Shown here: positions 17,078 to 28,326 of the stretch, piece by piece
How positions within the stretch are numbered: position 1 is the first letter of the stretch
Layout: every line of letters starts with the position of its first letter
Source: Polynucleobacter sp. JS-Safj-400b-B2
GTDB lineage: Bacteria; Pseudomonadota; Gammaproteobacteria; Burkholderiales; Burkholderiaceae
NCBI RefSeq assembly: GCF_018881975.1
Contig: NZ_JACVPJ010000001.1
Span: forward strand, 186,001 to 250,000
Length of the DNA: 64,000 nt
Reading direction: 5' to 3'
Translations under genes and position numbers: made by a program
The notes under the pieces: generated by a model
Databases searched by the model: none
The model's input: the letters and a program-made list of their open reading frames with translations, nothing else
Told to the model about the DNA's origin: nothing

Positions 17078-17542
17078 ATGACAAATAAACAACCAGCCAT
17101 CTCCATTACTCGACGTCTTGAGTTTGACTCGGGACATCGCATTCCCAATCATGATGGTCAATGTCGTCATCTGCACGGACATCGTTATGCAATTGAAGTT
17201 ACGCTTACTGGAGAAGTGGCGGATCATCCTGGTAAAGCGGACGACGGTATGGTGCTTGACTTTGGCGATATCAAACGATTAACTAATCAATATATTGTGG
17301 ATCTTTGGGACCACGCATTTTTGGTGGCTAAAGAAGATGAAGGTTTAGTAGCTTTCTTAGGGACTTTACCGAACCATAAGACAGTCATCATGGAGCATGT
17401 GCCTACTGTAGAAAATTTGGCAAATGCTGCCTTTACTATTTTGCAACCAGTCTTTAGTAAGGCATTTAACGGTCGCTTGGAACTCTCTTCCATTCGTCTT
17501 TATGAGACGCCCAATTGCTGGGCAGATGTTCATTCTGCTTAA
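17078..17542 (+). CDS. queD: 6-carboxy-5,6,7,8-tetrahydropterin synthase
   Basis: QueD makes 6-carboxytetrahydropterin from dihydroneopterin triphosphate, the step before QueE. The zinc-binding histidines are visible in FDSGHRIPNHDGQ and CRHLHGHRYAIEV. Other conserved segments are VLDFGDIK, DLWDHAFLV and VPTVENLA. At 154 residues the length is normal. The stop codon abuts the tadA start at 17543, suggesting an operon of tRNA-modification genes (queE, queD, tadA). Confidence 0.95.
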   Translation: MTNKQPAISITRRLEFDSGHRIPNHDGQCRHLHGHRYAIEVTLTGEVADHPGKADDGMVLDFGDIKRLTNQYIVDLWDHAFLVAKEDEGLVAFLGTLPNHKTVIMEHVPTVENLANAAFTILQPVFSKAFNGRLELSSIRLYETPNCWADVHSA

Positions 17543-18941
<1,399 letters not shown>

Positions 18942-18942
<1 letters not shown>

Positions 18943-19589
18943 TGTTTAGCGACCATCGTTTAAGTCATTCTTTCTTGAAGGGCGCTTTCATATTTATTGC
19001 GCTCATATCTGCAGGAGCATCCATGGCAACTGAAGAACCAAAGTATTCTGTACTCGAAAAAGAGTCTCCTTTTGAAGTCCGCGCTTATGCTCCCATGATT
19101 GTGGCCGAGGTACAAGTCGATGGCGATTTAGACGAGGCCTCTAGTCAGGGATTTCGCTTGATTGCAGCGTATATTTTTGGTCAGAATCAAGTGAGCGAAA
19201 AAATTGCCATGACGGCCCCTGTGATGGTGGAAGATCAAAAACAAAAGAGTGCCAAGATCGCCATGACTGCCCCTGTTGGGATTGAATCTAACGCCGGCAA
19301 ATGGACTGTGTCATTCGTAATGCCTGCGGAGTACACCATGGAAACAATTCCTAAGCCAATCAATCCACAGGTGCAATTACGTCAAATTCCTGGAGTAAAA
19401 AAGGCGGTAGTCAGCTTCTCGGGTTTTTATAATCAGCAGAAAGTTGCTGAGAAAACGTTAGAGCTTGAACAGTGGATGAAGGCCCGCAATCTTCTGGGTG
19501 CAGGAGCCCCGAATTTTTCACGTTACAACCCGCCTTGGACTTTGCCCTTCATGCGGCGTAATGAGGTCATGATTAACCTGCGTGACTAG
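18942..19589 (+). CDS. SOUL-family heme-binding-like protein, exported
   Basis: I prefer the ATG at 18942 (overlapping the ldcA stop as TAATG) to the GTG at 18936, giving 215 residues. A hydrophobic signal segment (FLKGAFIFIALISAGASMA) precedes the SOUL domain, which begins KYSVLEKESPFEVRAYAPM and contains two copies of the segment KIAMTAPV. SOUL proteins bind heme or related tetrapyrroles in some cases; the bacterial role is unknown. The signal suggests a periplasmic location. It is convergent with rlmJ, with a 4-bp overlap of the 3' ends. Confidence 0.85.
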
Positions 19590-20473
19590 TTTTTCGCTTC
19601 AAAGCTTTTTAAAACAAATTGGCCGCCACCATTTATGCCTAGGGCCTTAGTCAGAATCGGCAAAGCCTGCGCGAGGTGTTTCTCTAGAGTCCATGGCGGA
19701 TTAATGATGAACATACCGCTTGCCTGCAAACGACGCTCACCTGGTGCATTTTCAACACGCAATTCGGTATGTAGCCAAGAACGCTTATGAGCCGCTGCAA
19801 TCTTTTTGAGGCGATCAGGTAGTGCTGCTGATTCTCTTCTCGAGAGTACGGGGTACCAAACGGCATAACAGCCAGTGGCAAAGCGTTGTAGGGCTTGTTC
19901 CATGGCAACTTCAAGGAAACGATAGTCTTGCTTATCTTCGTAAGAGGGATCAATCAGCACCAAGCCACGTCTACTAGGGGGTGGGACTAAACCCTTTAGC
20001 CGGGCAAAACTATCTTCAGCATAAATATCGATCCGTTTAGACTGTTTCAGTTCGCCAATTTTGTGGCGCAAAATATCAATCTCTTTAGGGTGTAGCTCAA
20101 ATAGTTTGAGGCGGTCTTGCGGACGTAATAAGCGAGCCAGAATAAACGGAGAGCCTGGATAAGTAGAGAGTTGTCCCTCAATATTCTCAGCTTCAATACA
20201 GCCTACATACTCTTGAATGCTCTCTGGAATTGGCGTGTTAGTGCGCTTGCAGGTATCAATATATTGCATCAAGCGAAAAATACCGCCGTCAGCCTCTTTA
20301 CTTACTGTGGAGAATCCATCTTGTAGATTGTAGATACCAGCACCGGCGTGGGTATCCACCATCGTGAGTGCACCAGGCTTCTCTTGTAGATAGTTCACCA
20401 AATGAATTAAGGTGAGATGCTTAAGGATGTCTGCGTGACTTCCAGCATGAAAAGCGTGTCGATAGCTAAACAT
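19586..20473 (-). CDS. rlmJ: 23S rRNA (adenine(2030)-N6)-methyltransferase
   Basis: RlmJ methylates A2030 of 23S rRNA. The 295-residue protein starts MFSYRHAFHAGSHADILKH, a hallmark of the family. The N6-adenine methyltransferase catalytic motif reads LIDPSYEDKQDYR, with serine replacing the second proline of the usual DPPY. The adjacent GAGIYNL and YPGSPFILARLLR segments fit the SAM-binding fold. It lies 7 bp from the PAP2 gene upstream on the same strand. Confidence 0.92.
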   Translation of the reverse strand: MFSYRHAFHAGSHADILKHLTLIHLVNYLQEKPGALTMVDTHAGAGIYNLQDGFSTVSKEADGGIFRLMQYIDTCKRTNTPIPESIQEYVGCIEAENIEGQLSTYPGSPFILARLLRPQDRLKLFELHPKEIDILRHKIGELKQSKRIDIYAEDSFARLKGLVPPPSRRGLVLIDPSYEDKQDYRFLEVAMEQALQRFATGCYAVWYPVLSRRESAALPDRLKKIAAAHKRSWLHTELRVENAPGERRLQASGMFIINPPWTLEKHLAQALPILTKALGINGGGQFVLKSFEAKN

Positions 20474-20479
20474 CTTTTA

Positions 20480-21271
20480 TTATTTTGCCTTGCTGGGTAT
20501 CTGGGTAAATTGCGCCTTAATATAAAAGACGAGGGTAGTAGCCACAATGGCAATAGATAAATATTGCAAAGGAAGATTGAGCTCTAAGTCCATAACTTGA
20601 GTAAGGTGGGCATACATAGCCACAACACCACCAAGCGCAATGAGGTGTGCCCAAATCTTTTTTGGGTCTAGCTGGGTCTCTGGCAATTGGTTTGCTATTA
20701 AAGCTCCAAGCATTCCGCACCAGATGCCAAAGCCTGCACCTCCTACAACATCTGTTAGCCAGTGGGCCCCTACAGCGCTACGTGATAGGCCTACTAATAG
20801 CGCAAGTAAGAATAGCGGTAACAGAGCTATACGTTTGTTCTTTTCAGTAGAAAAATAAAAGGCACTAGCAATTGCAAATGCAGTCAGCGTATGACCTGAG
20901 GGAAAGGCTTTATAGAGAAGTGCTTCGCCAATACGATAAAAACTTCCATCGGTTAAAACACCAGCAGGCCTAGGTAGATCAAAAATCTTCTTTAAGAGGG
21001 TGCTTGTCAGCGCCGCTATAGCCCCAGCAAAAATACCTGCTGAAAGTAGGCGTGGAGCAATGAGTAATAGCGGGAAAGAGAGAGCAAATAAGCCCCAGCC
21101 AATACCAAAAAAAGTTAGCCAAGCCCAAACAGTGTCAGGGAGTAGTTGTGTAAAGCTATTAATAAATAAAAAACTACTACTTTGAAATTCGCCAAAGTAG
21201 ATTAGAGCAGCGAGCGCAAGAGGGGCTAGTGGAATGAACCAAGCAAATGCAGGAATTGCTTTGTTATTCAT
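20480..21271 (-). CDS. PAP2-family membrane phosphatase
   Basis: The 263-residue polytopic protein has the three PAP2 phosphatase motifs in order: KKIFDLPRP, FPSGHTLTAFA and SRSAVGAHWLTDVVGG. These supply the histidines of the phosphohistidine mechanism on lipid or lipid-linked phosphates. About seven hydrophobic segments are visible. It ends a minus-strand run of envelope genes (GT39, flippase-like, GT9, PAP2). A role in undecaprenyl pyrophosphate recycling or lipid A dephosphorylation is possible but cannot be told apart from sequence. Confidence 0.87.
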   Translation of the reverse strand: MNNKAIPAFAWFIPLAPLALAALIYFGEFQSSSFLFINSFTQLLPDTVWAWLTFFGIGWGLFALSFPLLLIAPRLLSAGIFAGAIAALTSTLLKKIFDLPRPAGVLTDGSFYRIGEALLYKAFPSGHTLTAFAIASAFYFSTEKNKRIALLPLFLLALLVGLSRSAVGAHWLTDVVGGAGFGIWCGMLGALIANQLPETQLDPKKIWAHLIALGGVVAMYAHLTQVMDLELNLPLQYLSIAIVATTLVFYIKAQFTQIPSKAK

Positions 21272-21276
21272 CCAGC

Positions 21277-22536
21277 TTAGCGAGCCTTCTCTTTATCAGC
21301 ACCTTCTAATTGCTGAATTACTTTATCCAACACTTGTGTGACAGTAATAGCTTGCATACACACATTGTCATGACAAGGTGTTTTGCGATGATTGGCAGCG
21401 CTCACGCAGGGTGAGCAGGCAAGGTTTGCCGTAATAGCGATGGAGTTGCCAACTGACCCATAAAGGGCTGGAGTCTCAGGCCCAAACAGCACAACAGTTC
21501 TCAAAGGTGTAACTGCAGAGAAGTGGCCAGGACCGGAATCATTTGTCACCATCACATCTGAAAGGGTGTAGAGCGGTGGCAATTCGCTAAAGCTGACCTG
21601 ACCAGCAAAGTTCAATGCATTTTTAATATTAGCCACAGCGCGAACTTTTTCTACATACACAAATTCAGCGGGTGAGCCAGTGATTAAGATGAGATCGCTT
21701 GGATATTGCTGGTGAATTGCTTGGATCAACTCAGAAAAACGTTGTTGTGCCCAACGGCGCTGAGGAAGTAAATCGCTTGCATTCGGGTTAATTAGAATCA
21801 AACGATCTTTACCGGGGGTGTAATCGATACGAGCTTCCTGGGCCATCTTCTCAATACGCTCACGAACCTTTTGTAGGGCCTTTGGATTAATGATGGCCTG
21901 CTCTAAACGTACCTCTGAATCCTTAATCTCAATCTTGCTAAAAGGCACTTCAATCTTTTGGGCAAAGGCTGCATGAATTAAAGACAGGAAATTCTTAGTA
22001 ATGTGAATGTGTGGATTGTAATGCACCTTACGGGTCAGCATGAAGCCACGCCATAGTCCTTCGCCGTGATAGATGTGATATCCCACGCGACGACGTGCAC
22101 CGCACATCCCGGTCAGTAAGGCGGTAAAGCGAGAGAATAGCTCTAAGTCAATAACGGTATCAATACGGTGCTTGCGAGCAATAATCAAAAAGCGCAGCGT
22201 ATCCTTAATTAAACCACCCAAGCTTGATGAATCAATGGTGAAAATATTTTCTGGCTTGACGGTATTGAGCAACGTCAGGCTGGCGCGATTACTTTTGAAT
22301 ATTAGGAAAAATAATTCTGCTCCGCGTGCTTTTGCATTTCGCATTGCTGGGTCAACCAAAATGGCACTTCCCATTTCGGAAAGTTCAATAAAGAGTAATT
22401 TCTTTGGAGTCTCTGGACCACGACCAAAGATATTTTTTACGCCATCAATGAGGGCAATAAACGGGCTGACGATGGCACAAAGAGGCACACCAACCCAGTG
22501 GTCGATGGCGCGCATAGTGTTGACGCTAATAGTCAT
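21277..22536 (-). CDS. Glycosyltransferase family 9 (heptosyltransferase-like)
   Basis: This 419-residue protein is a GT9 member. The N-terminal acceptor-binding half includes KKLLFIELSEMGSAIL. The C-terminal half has the ADP-sugar site TNDSGPGHFSAVTPL followed by LFGPETPALYG, the signature of ADP-heptose transferases. It is longer at the N-terminus than LPS core heptosyltransferases, with a hydrophobic segment (VPLCAIVSPFIALIDGV) that may associate with the membrane. CSPCVSAANHRKTPC is a cysteine-rich segment near the C-terminus. Substrate and acceptor are unknown; neighbours suggest a surface glycan. Confidence 0.87.
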   Translation of the reverse strand: MTISVNTMRAIDHWVGVPLCAIVSPFIALIDGVKNIFGRGPETPKKLLFIELSEMGSAILVDPAMRNAKARGAELFFLIFKSNRASLTLLNTVKPENIFTIDSSSLGGLIKDTLRFLIIARKHRIDTVIDLELFSRFTALLTGMCGARRRVGYHIYHGEGLWRGFMLTRKVHYNPHIHITKNFLSLIHAAFAQKIEVPFSKIEIKDSEVRLEQAIINPKALQKVRERIEKMAQEARIDYTPGKDRLILINPNASDLLPQRRWAQQRFSELIQAIHQQYPSDLILITGSPAEFVYVEKVRAVANIKNALNFAGQVSFSELPPLYTLSDVMVTNDSGPGHFSAVTPLRTVVLFGPETPALYGSVGNSIAITANLACSPCVSAANHRKTPCHDNVCMQAITVTQVLDKVIQQLEGADKEKAR

Positions 22537-22553
22537 AGTTTTACTCTACAGAA

Positions 22554-23597
22554 TTATTTTCGTTTTAATAAAAAATAGGCACCAGGCAGCACTGATAGAA
22601 CAGTAATTGCTCCATAGCTAATAGAAGCTAGCACTGTTAATGATGGGTTGACACCCCATAGGGCCAAGACTGAAGATAGAGTGGCTTCGCGCAATCCCCA
22701 TCCTGAAATACTAATGGGAAGCATCAGCAGTAAGCTGAGTGCAGGTAGGCCAATCATTAAACCTTCAATCGGTGCGTCTACCCCATAAGCTTTCAGGCAA
22801 AACAGCAGGGTCAGAATAGTAAGAAAGTGAATGCCAATCGCTAAGCATGCTTGGGCAATATTGTTTGGCCACGCAAATGCAAGGGTGATGCCTGGCATTG
22901 CGCTATGCATATTGAAACGATCTAAGAATTTTTGCAGAAGTTGCTTACTAGGCTCCCAGGCTAAGATGAGAGCAATTGCTACGCCTGCTAACAACATTAT
23001 TGCCATGACCGCATAGCCAAGGTCTTGGCCCCAAGTGGCTAATGTCGCGCCGCCTAATATCAAGCCAATTCCGCCAAGTAAGTTATTGCCTGCCAAACCG
23101 AGAAGGCGATCGACAAGTACCATCGAAAAACTTAAACGTAATTTAGGGGTAGTTTGCTCAAGATTTACTGAGTGATGCAGTTCATCATCTAACTCTTTTG
23201 TTTCTGACAAATTACCCGTGCTGGTTAAATGCGTGGCAGTGATAGCGCGATAACTATCTCCACCTAAAGTACTTGGCAAACCTTGATTGATTAGGCCACC
23301 AGCAAAATAAAGACCAATGTAGGAGCGTATGCGGCGTGGAAATCCTACCGCTTGCATAAATAATCCCCAGCGATAGCCACCGCAAATAAATGCACACATC
23401 ATGCTTGCCAAAGCCGCCAAGAACCAAAGGGGCTGCATCTGAATATGGCTATCAAATAACGAGTGCCAATCAATTCCACTCGTAGCTTTCCAAAGTAGAG
23501 CGATGGATAGCAGAACACGAATTGTGGGCCAAGCTCTTTTGAGAATGGATTTCCACCCCGATTGGGTTTTGGGGGTGGGTTGGACTTGTGAACTCAT
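22554..23597 (-). CDS. Flippase-like LPG synthase transmembrane-domain protein (UPF0104)
   Basis: The open frame extends to 23726, but that would overlap the GT39 gene. I place the start at the ATG at 23597 (MSSQVQPTPKTQSG), giving 347 residues. About eight hydrophobic segments and the motif GINQGLPSTLGGDSYRAI-like region (read GLINQGLPSTLGGDSYR) identify the LPG_synthase_TM family, with ISGWGLREATLSSVL near the C-terminus. There is no catalytic GNAT-like domain of MprF. Relatives act in glycolipid flipping or export; that role here is inferred from neighbouring glycosyltransferases. Confidence 0.83.
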   Translation of the reverse strand: MSSQVQPTPKTQSGWKSILKRAWPTIRVLLSIALLWKATSGIDWHSLFDSHIQMQPLWFLAALASMMCAFICGGYRWGLFMQAVGFPRRIRSYIGLYFAGGLINQGLPSTLGGDSYRAITATHLTSTGNLSETKELDDELHHSVNLEQTTPKLRLSFSMVLVDRLLGLAGNNLLGGIGLILGGATLATWGQDLGYAVMAIMLLAGVAIALILAWEPSKQLLQKFLDRFNMHSAMPGITLAFAWPNNIAQACLAIGIHFLTILTLLFCLKAYGVDAPIEGLMIGLPALSLLLMLPISISGWGLREATLSSVLALWGVNPSLTVLASISYGAITVLSVLPGAYFLLKRK

Positions 23598-23646
23598 AAG
23601 CGTAAGGATAATGCCTTGGGCGCCTAAGGTCTTGAATTTGGGGGAA

Positions 23647-25143
23647 TTACTCCGTTCCGCTGGAGCCTTGCCAGTTACTACATAGGCTAAAGTCAAATTT
23701 TGATAAAACTCGGCCAAAACGCTCAATCTCTAGGGTATCTAAGGGCTCGCAAGCCGCAAAAGCCGATTGATTACCTACCGGCATAGGGTGAGGCATGCCC
23801 GACCAGTTAATGAGCAGTACATTTGCGCCTTTTGGTAGATCTCCAAACCAAAGATCGAACTGATCTTTCCGTTGATCTAAAACAAATACCGGGGTGGGGG
23901 ATGCATACCAAGCAGCACGACTACCTAGTGTCCAGTTTTGAACAGCAATACCATCAGCTTTGGTGGCCTTACTGAGTGTCGCAGCTTTTTGACCTGCTAC
24001 TTTCCAGCCATACAAATCCGCTATAGGATTTGCTTTCATTGAGGCTGAACTAATGCCGCCAGACAATACATAGCCAAAGCCGATGCAACACAGAGCAATT
24101 TGGATAAAAAATAAAATACGAATCCAACGACGATGTTGAGTTGCCCAGACTTTTGCTAAACCAATTCCGGCAAATGGCGCAAGGCAAAACCAGGCAGGTG
24201 AAGTCCAGTGAGGAAGTCCTCCGCCGCCGGATAAGCTGACAAAGATTGCGAATGGAATCACAAAGAATCCGAAGAGTGCAAGCATTGATATTTTTGTTGC
24301 GTGCATGCAGTTTTTTAGGAATATAAAAGACCCCAAGATAAAGAGAGGCCCAAAGACTAGTATTTGAATCCCAATATAGGCACCGAGTCTGCGCCAGAGC
24401 CATTGGCCACCACCACCGTGGGCCAGTTGGTACTTAAAGGAGATCCAGTCATTTGCCCAATTCCAATACAAGACCGGGGTGATTAACACTAGGGCAATCA
24501 TTACGGCCAACCAAAAACCAACTTTAGTTACCCATGATTTTCTGGGTGCGCTCAGGAAAACAAATAACAATGCAAGCGCAGTAAAAAACGCAGTGTATTT
24601 GCTGAGGCCTGCTAATCCTAATAGGATGCCGGTAATAATCCAGTCGCTCAGGCTAAATTGATCTTTACTTAACCAGCGTAAAGCCATCAACATCAAACCT
24701 AAACTCAAAGGTGCTAATAGAGTATCTGGCAGTAAACCAATTGCCAAAATATGCAACATGGGTGCGGCAACCACAACCAAGACTGCTAATAGACCACATA
24801 AATTGGCGGAGGGGAGTGCGCTCGTTAGATAGCCTGCGTTTCGTCCACGAATAAAGTGATGTATTTGAACTGTCACCTCATAAACCAAATAACAAGACAG
24901 TACCCACAGTAACTCTGGAATAAAACGAATAACGCCTTCTGACGAGCTGAGGGCTACCAGGGGCCACTGAATCCAGCCGACCAAAGGTGGATGATCAAAA
25001 TAGCTCCAGGCTAAATGTTGGGCATACAGAGCGTAGTGAGCCTCATCAACCGAAAACTCTATTGAAAACCCCAAAACCAAATGCACTAATGCGGCAATAA
25101 AGACGCAGATCGCAGCCCAGCTAGAAGGTGATTGTTGGCGCAT
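23647..25143 (-). CDS. GT39/ArnT-like polyprenyl-phosphate sugar transferase
   Basis: The 498-residue protein has many hydrophobic segments and the GT39 (PMT_2) N-terminal loop FSVDEAHYALYAQHLAWSYF, containing the acidic residue used in catalysis, then DHPPLVGWIQWP. Such membrane enzymes move a sugar from a polyprenyl phosphate donor to a lipid or protein acceptor on the periplasmic side. The C-terminal soluble part (DGIAVQNWTLGSRAAWY, VLLINWSG) is typical of ArnT-like members. It starts the minus-strand envelope gene run. Donor and acceptor are unknown. Confidence 0.87.
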   Translation of the reverse strand: MRQQSPSSWAAICVFIAALVHLVLGFSIEFSVDEAHYALYAQHLAWSYFDHPPLVGWIQWPLVALSSSEGVIRFIPELLWVLSCYLVYEVTVQIHHFIRGRNAGYLTSALPSANLCGLLAVLVVVAAPMLHILAIGLLPDTLLAPLSLGLMLMALRWLSKDQFSLSDWIITGILLGLAGLSKYTAFFTALALLFVFLSAPRKSWVTKVGFWLAVMIALVLITPVLYWNWANDWISFKYQLAHGGGGQWLWRRLGAYIGIQILVFGPLFILGSFIFLKNCMHATKISMLALFGFFVIPFAIFVSLSGGGGLPHWTSPAWFCLAPFAGIGLAKVWATQHRRWIRILFFIQIALCCIGFGYVLSGGISSASMKANPIADLYGWKVAGQKAATLSKATKADGIAVQNWTLGSRAAWYASPTPVFVLDQRKDQFDLWFGDLPKGANVLLINWSGMPHPMPVGNQSAFAACEPLDTLEIERFGRVLSKFDFSLCSNWQGSSGTE

Positions 25144-25190
25144 CAGGTGATTTTAGACTCACGCAGAGCATTCTTTGGGACAATTGACTG

Positions 25191-25988
25191 ATGTTGAAGC
25201 TGCGCTCTCTGCTTTTCGTTGTTGGCACGACCCTATTTTTGGGTGGATGTGCTGGCTTGAGCAGTGAATCTGTACAAAACGAAGCTGGCCAGCCATTTAA
25301 TGCAGATCAATTGCCAGCCCAAGATGAGCTGCCTAAATTCTCGGCCGAGACCCCGCGTGATGGTATGCCCAACGGCTGGAATTTCTATCGCATCGCCCCA
25401 TTTAAAAAGAATACGGTCTATCGCCTCGAAAACTATCAAGGCAAAACAGTGCTTAGCGCGAACTCCAAAACATCTGCTTCTGGGTTAGCTGTCAAGTTAC
25501 GCCCGCGCCAGGCTGAAAATGTATTTCTGCAATGGGAGTGGAAGGCGCTAAGCCCAATTGTTAATGCTGATAACGCAGATGGTTATACAGACGATGCACC
25601 ACTTCGCATCTTGGTTGCGTTTGATGGCAATAAATCCAAGCTGCCCTTAAAGGAAAAAATGACTTTTGAGATGGCCAATCTCATTAGTGGACAAGAAATG
25701 CCTTATGCCACTTTGATGTATATCTGGTCAGGAAAATCTCCTATCGATTCCATCATTACCAATGCCCATACTGCTCGAATCAAAATGATTGTGGTGGATT
25801 CTGGTTGGGATAATTTAGGTGAGTGGCACAAGCATCAACGCGATTTAGCTGCTGACTATAAGCGCGCTTATGGCGAAGCTCCGGGGGAGATTATTGGTAT
25901 TGCCTTGCTTACGGATACGGACAATACCAAGTCAGAAACGCGTGCCTTTTACGGCGATATTGAATTGATTCGCAAGAATCAAAAATAA
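25191..25988 (+). CDS. DUF3047 lipoprotein
   Basis: The 265-residue product has a lipoprotein signal (LLFVVGTTLFLGGC, lipobox LGGC). The mature domain, with NGWNFYRIAPFKKNTVY, LQWEWKALSP, YTDDAPLRILVAFDG and IGIALLTDTDNT, matches the DUF3047 family, a beta-sandwich of unknown function often found near envelope genes. It diverges from the GT39 gene across 47 bp and is convergent with the copper ATPase gene. No function is established for the family. Confidence 0.82.
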   Translation: MLKLRSLLFVVGTTLFLGGCAGLSSESVQNEAGQPFNADQLPAQDELPKFSAETPRDGMPNGWNFYRIAPFKKNTVYRLENYQGKTVLSANSKTSASGLAVKLRPRQAENVFLQWEWKALSPIVNADNADGYTDDAPLRILVAFDGNKSKLPLKEKMTFEMANLISGQEMPYATLMYIWSGKSPIDSIITNAHTARIKMIVVDSGWDNLGEWHKHQRDLAADYKRAYGEAPGEIIGIALLTDTDNTKSETRAFYGDIELIRKNQK

Positions 25989-25995
25989 TCCTTAC

Positions 25996-28275
25996 CTATC
26001 GATGGATAGGGCGCCAACGTTTCAGCAGTAGTGCATTGCTTAGAACGCAAAAGCTTGATAGCGCCATGGCGCTTCCAGCCAGCATAGGCGAAAGATAGCC
26101 CAATGCAGCCAGTGGGATACCAGTGGCATTAAAGATAAATGCCCAGAATAAATTTTGCTGAATCTTTTTCCAGGTCCGCCTAGAAATATCAATCGCATTT
26201 GCGACTAAATTGGGATCACCTCTCATTAAAGTGATGCCGGCAGCTTGCATAGCTACATCAGTGCCAGTCGACATCGCCATACCAACATCTGCAGTAGCCA
26301 GAGCAGGCGCATCGTTAACGCCATCACCCACCATTGCCACAAATTGGCGTTCACCATTTTTGGATTGAAGTTTGCGAATAATGTCAGCCTTATCGCCCGG
26401 CATCACTTGTGCAAATACCTCTTCAATGCCAATCGTTTTTGCAACACGATTGGCGGCTGCAGTATTGTCACCAGAGAGCATCACTGCACGAATATGTAGT
26501 TGATGTAAAGAGCCTATTGCTTCTTTGGAATTGTCCTTAAGCTCATCCCCAAATGCAATGATGGCAATGGGGGATGAGGGTGCTGAGGGTAATGCGTTAT
26601 TCATGAATACGCTAACGGTTTGCCCAGCATCAAAACATGCTTGCGCTTTTTCTAGTATTTCAGGGTGATGACTGCTGCCCCCCAAGGATGCAATGCTTTG
26701 TAGGCTAAGACTTTGATCTGCAAAAATACCCGAGCTTGGTTTACCGCTAATACCAATACCAGGCAACGCTTTGCTATCGGCTGGGGTGATCGGACTCAAA
26801 CCTTTTTGTTTGGCGGCATCCAACAGTGCTTTTGCAAGAGGATGTTCACTTCCGAGTTGCAGGCCTGCAGCAGTTGCCAAGATGTCATCCTTGGTAACCT
26901 CGCTCGAAAGAAGAATGATCTCTAGTAATCGAGGTTTGCCAATCGTGAGTGTGCCCGTTTTATCAAAGGCAACTACGTTTAAGCGATGCGCTAACTCTAG
27001 AACCTGAGGATCTTTTATAAGAATGCCAAAGCGTGCTGCCACTCCAGTACCAGCCATGATGGCTGCTGGTGTTGCAAGACCTAAAGCACATGGACAGGCA
27101 ATTACAAGAACAGAGACTGCTCTCAAAATGGCAATCGATGCTGAGTCTAAATAAAACCAATTTGCTAATCCAGTGATGAGTGCAATCACAATAACGCTCG
27201 GTACAAAAATAGCGCTGACTTGATCAACCAATTTTTGTATAGGAGCCTTTTGAGTCTGCGCATCTTCTACCATGGAGATAATTTTGGAGAGCACACTCTC
27301 TACCCCTACTGCTTGGGCCTCTATGACCAGTAGCCCTTCGCCATTGAGGGCGCCGCCAATGACCTTTTCGCCAACATGTTTTTTGACGGGATTACTTTCA
27401 CCGGTGAGGAGGGATTCATCAACATGACTGCTGCCACGCAAGATGATTCCATCCACGGGGATACGCTCACCAGGTAATACCAATATGCGATCTCTTGGAA
27501 ATACTTGATCCAGAGGAAGGTCGCGAAATTGGTCTAGTGGCGATTCATCGGTAATGCTGACATTTCGATTAATAACCTTGGCGTGCTCGGGCCAAAGTTT
27601 TTGCAGTGCGCGAATTGCTTCACTAGTTTGTTGCTTTGCTCTAGCTTCCAACCATTTGCCAAGCATGACCATACAGATGATGACTGCTGATCCTTCAAAA
27701 TACAGTTCGTGGCTTGCATGGGGTGATGCAATCATTTGATACACACTTAATCCGTATGCTGCGCTCGTACCAAGCGCTACCAATAAATCCATATTGCCAA
27801 CACCCGACATCAGAGATTTGAAGCCCGCTTTATAAAAGCGCCAACCCAAGAAGAATTGCACTGGGGTCGCAAGCAGGAGTTGCCATTTTGGTGACAGTAA
27901 CCAATGAATGCCTAAAGGCATCAGGAACATGGGCAAAAAGAGTGGGGCGGAGAGAGCAAAGCCCAGAATGACCCGGCCCAAGCCATCAGCCCCCCAAAAC
28001 AATTTAGAGGGGGCTATTTCTGGAATGACATGGGGGTTGCTGATTTTGGCTGAATAGCCTGTTTTTTCTATCAAAGCGATGATTTCATCGGGTGTGACCC
28101 CAGAATCGGCTTTTAGGCGAATTTTGGCCTGCTCGGTGGCTAAATTCACGGTAGCGGCCTCAACCCCCGGAATCTTGTCTAAAGCCTTCTCAACCCTGCC
28201 AACACATGAGGCGCAGGTCATGCCGCCGATATCGAGAGTAAAAAGCTCTGGATTAGTGTCTTTTTGGGGGTTCAT
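25996..28275 (-). CDS. copA: Copper-exporting P1B-type ATPase
   Basis: The 759-residue protein exports monovalent copper from the cytoplasm. One N-terminal heavy-metal-associated domain carries GGMTCASCVGRVEKAL. The membrane metal-transfer motif ACPCALGLATPAA, the phosphorylation motif DKTGTLT, the ATP-site segment SEHPLAKALL and the hinge GDGVNDAPALATADVG are all present. The CPC motif points to copper or silver. A CopZ-like gene diverges 51 bp away. No CueR gene is adjacent, so regulation is not evident here. Confidence 0.93.
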   Translation of the reverse strand: MNPQKDTNPELFTLDIGGMTCASCVGRVEKALDKIPGVEAATVNLATEQAKIRLKADSGVTPDEIIALIEKTGYSAKISNPHVIPEIAPSKLFWGADGLGRVILGFALSAPLFLPMFLMPLGIHWLLSPKWQLLLATPVQFFLGWRFYKAGFKSLMSGVGNMDLLVALGTSAAYGLSVYQMIASPHASHELYFEGSAVIICMVMLGKWLEARAKQQTSEAIRALQKLWPEHAKVINRNVSITDESPLDQFRDLPLDQVFPRDRILVLPGERIPVDGIILRGSSHVDESLLTGESNPVKKHVGEKVIGGALNGEGLLVIEAQAVGVESVLSKIISMVEDAQTQKAPIQKLVDQVSAIFVPSVIVIALITGLANWFYLDSASIAILRAVSVLVIACPCALGLATPAAIMAGTGVAARFGILIKDPQVLELAHRLNVVAFDKTGTLTIGKPRLLEIILLSSEVTKDDILATAAGLQLGSEHPLAKALLDAAKQKGLSPITPADSKALPGIGISGKPSSGIFADQSLSLQSIASLGGSSHHPEILEKAQACFDAGQTVSVFMNNALPSAPSSPIAIIAFGDELKDNSKEAIGSLHQLHIRAVMLSGDNTAAANRVAKTIGIEEVFAQVMPGDKADIIRKLQSKNGERQFVAMVGDGVNDAPALATADVGMAMSTGTDVAMQAAGITLMRGDPNLVANAIDISRRTWKKIQQNLFWAFIFNATGIPLAALGYLSPMLAGSAMALSSFCVLSNALLLKRWRPIHR

Positions 28276-28326
28276 ATAGAAGATAATCTACTCCATGCAA
28301 GCCGTATTCACATCTAAAAGGCCTAT

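Noticed and set aside
22554..23726. Long start of the flippase-like gene
   Set aside because: The first 43 codons overlap the GT39 gene and have no family resemblance; the ATG at 23597 gives a natural N-terminus.
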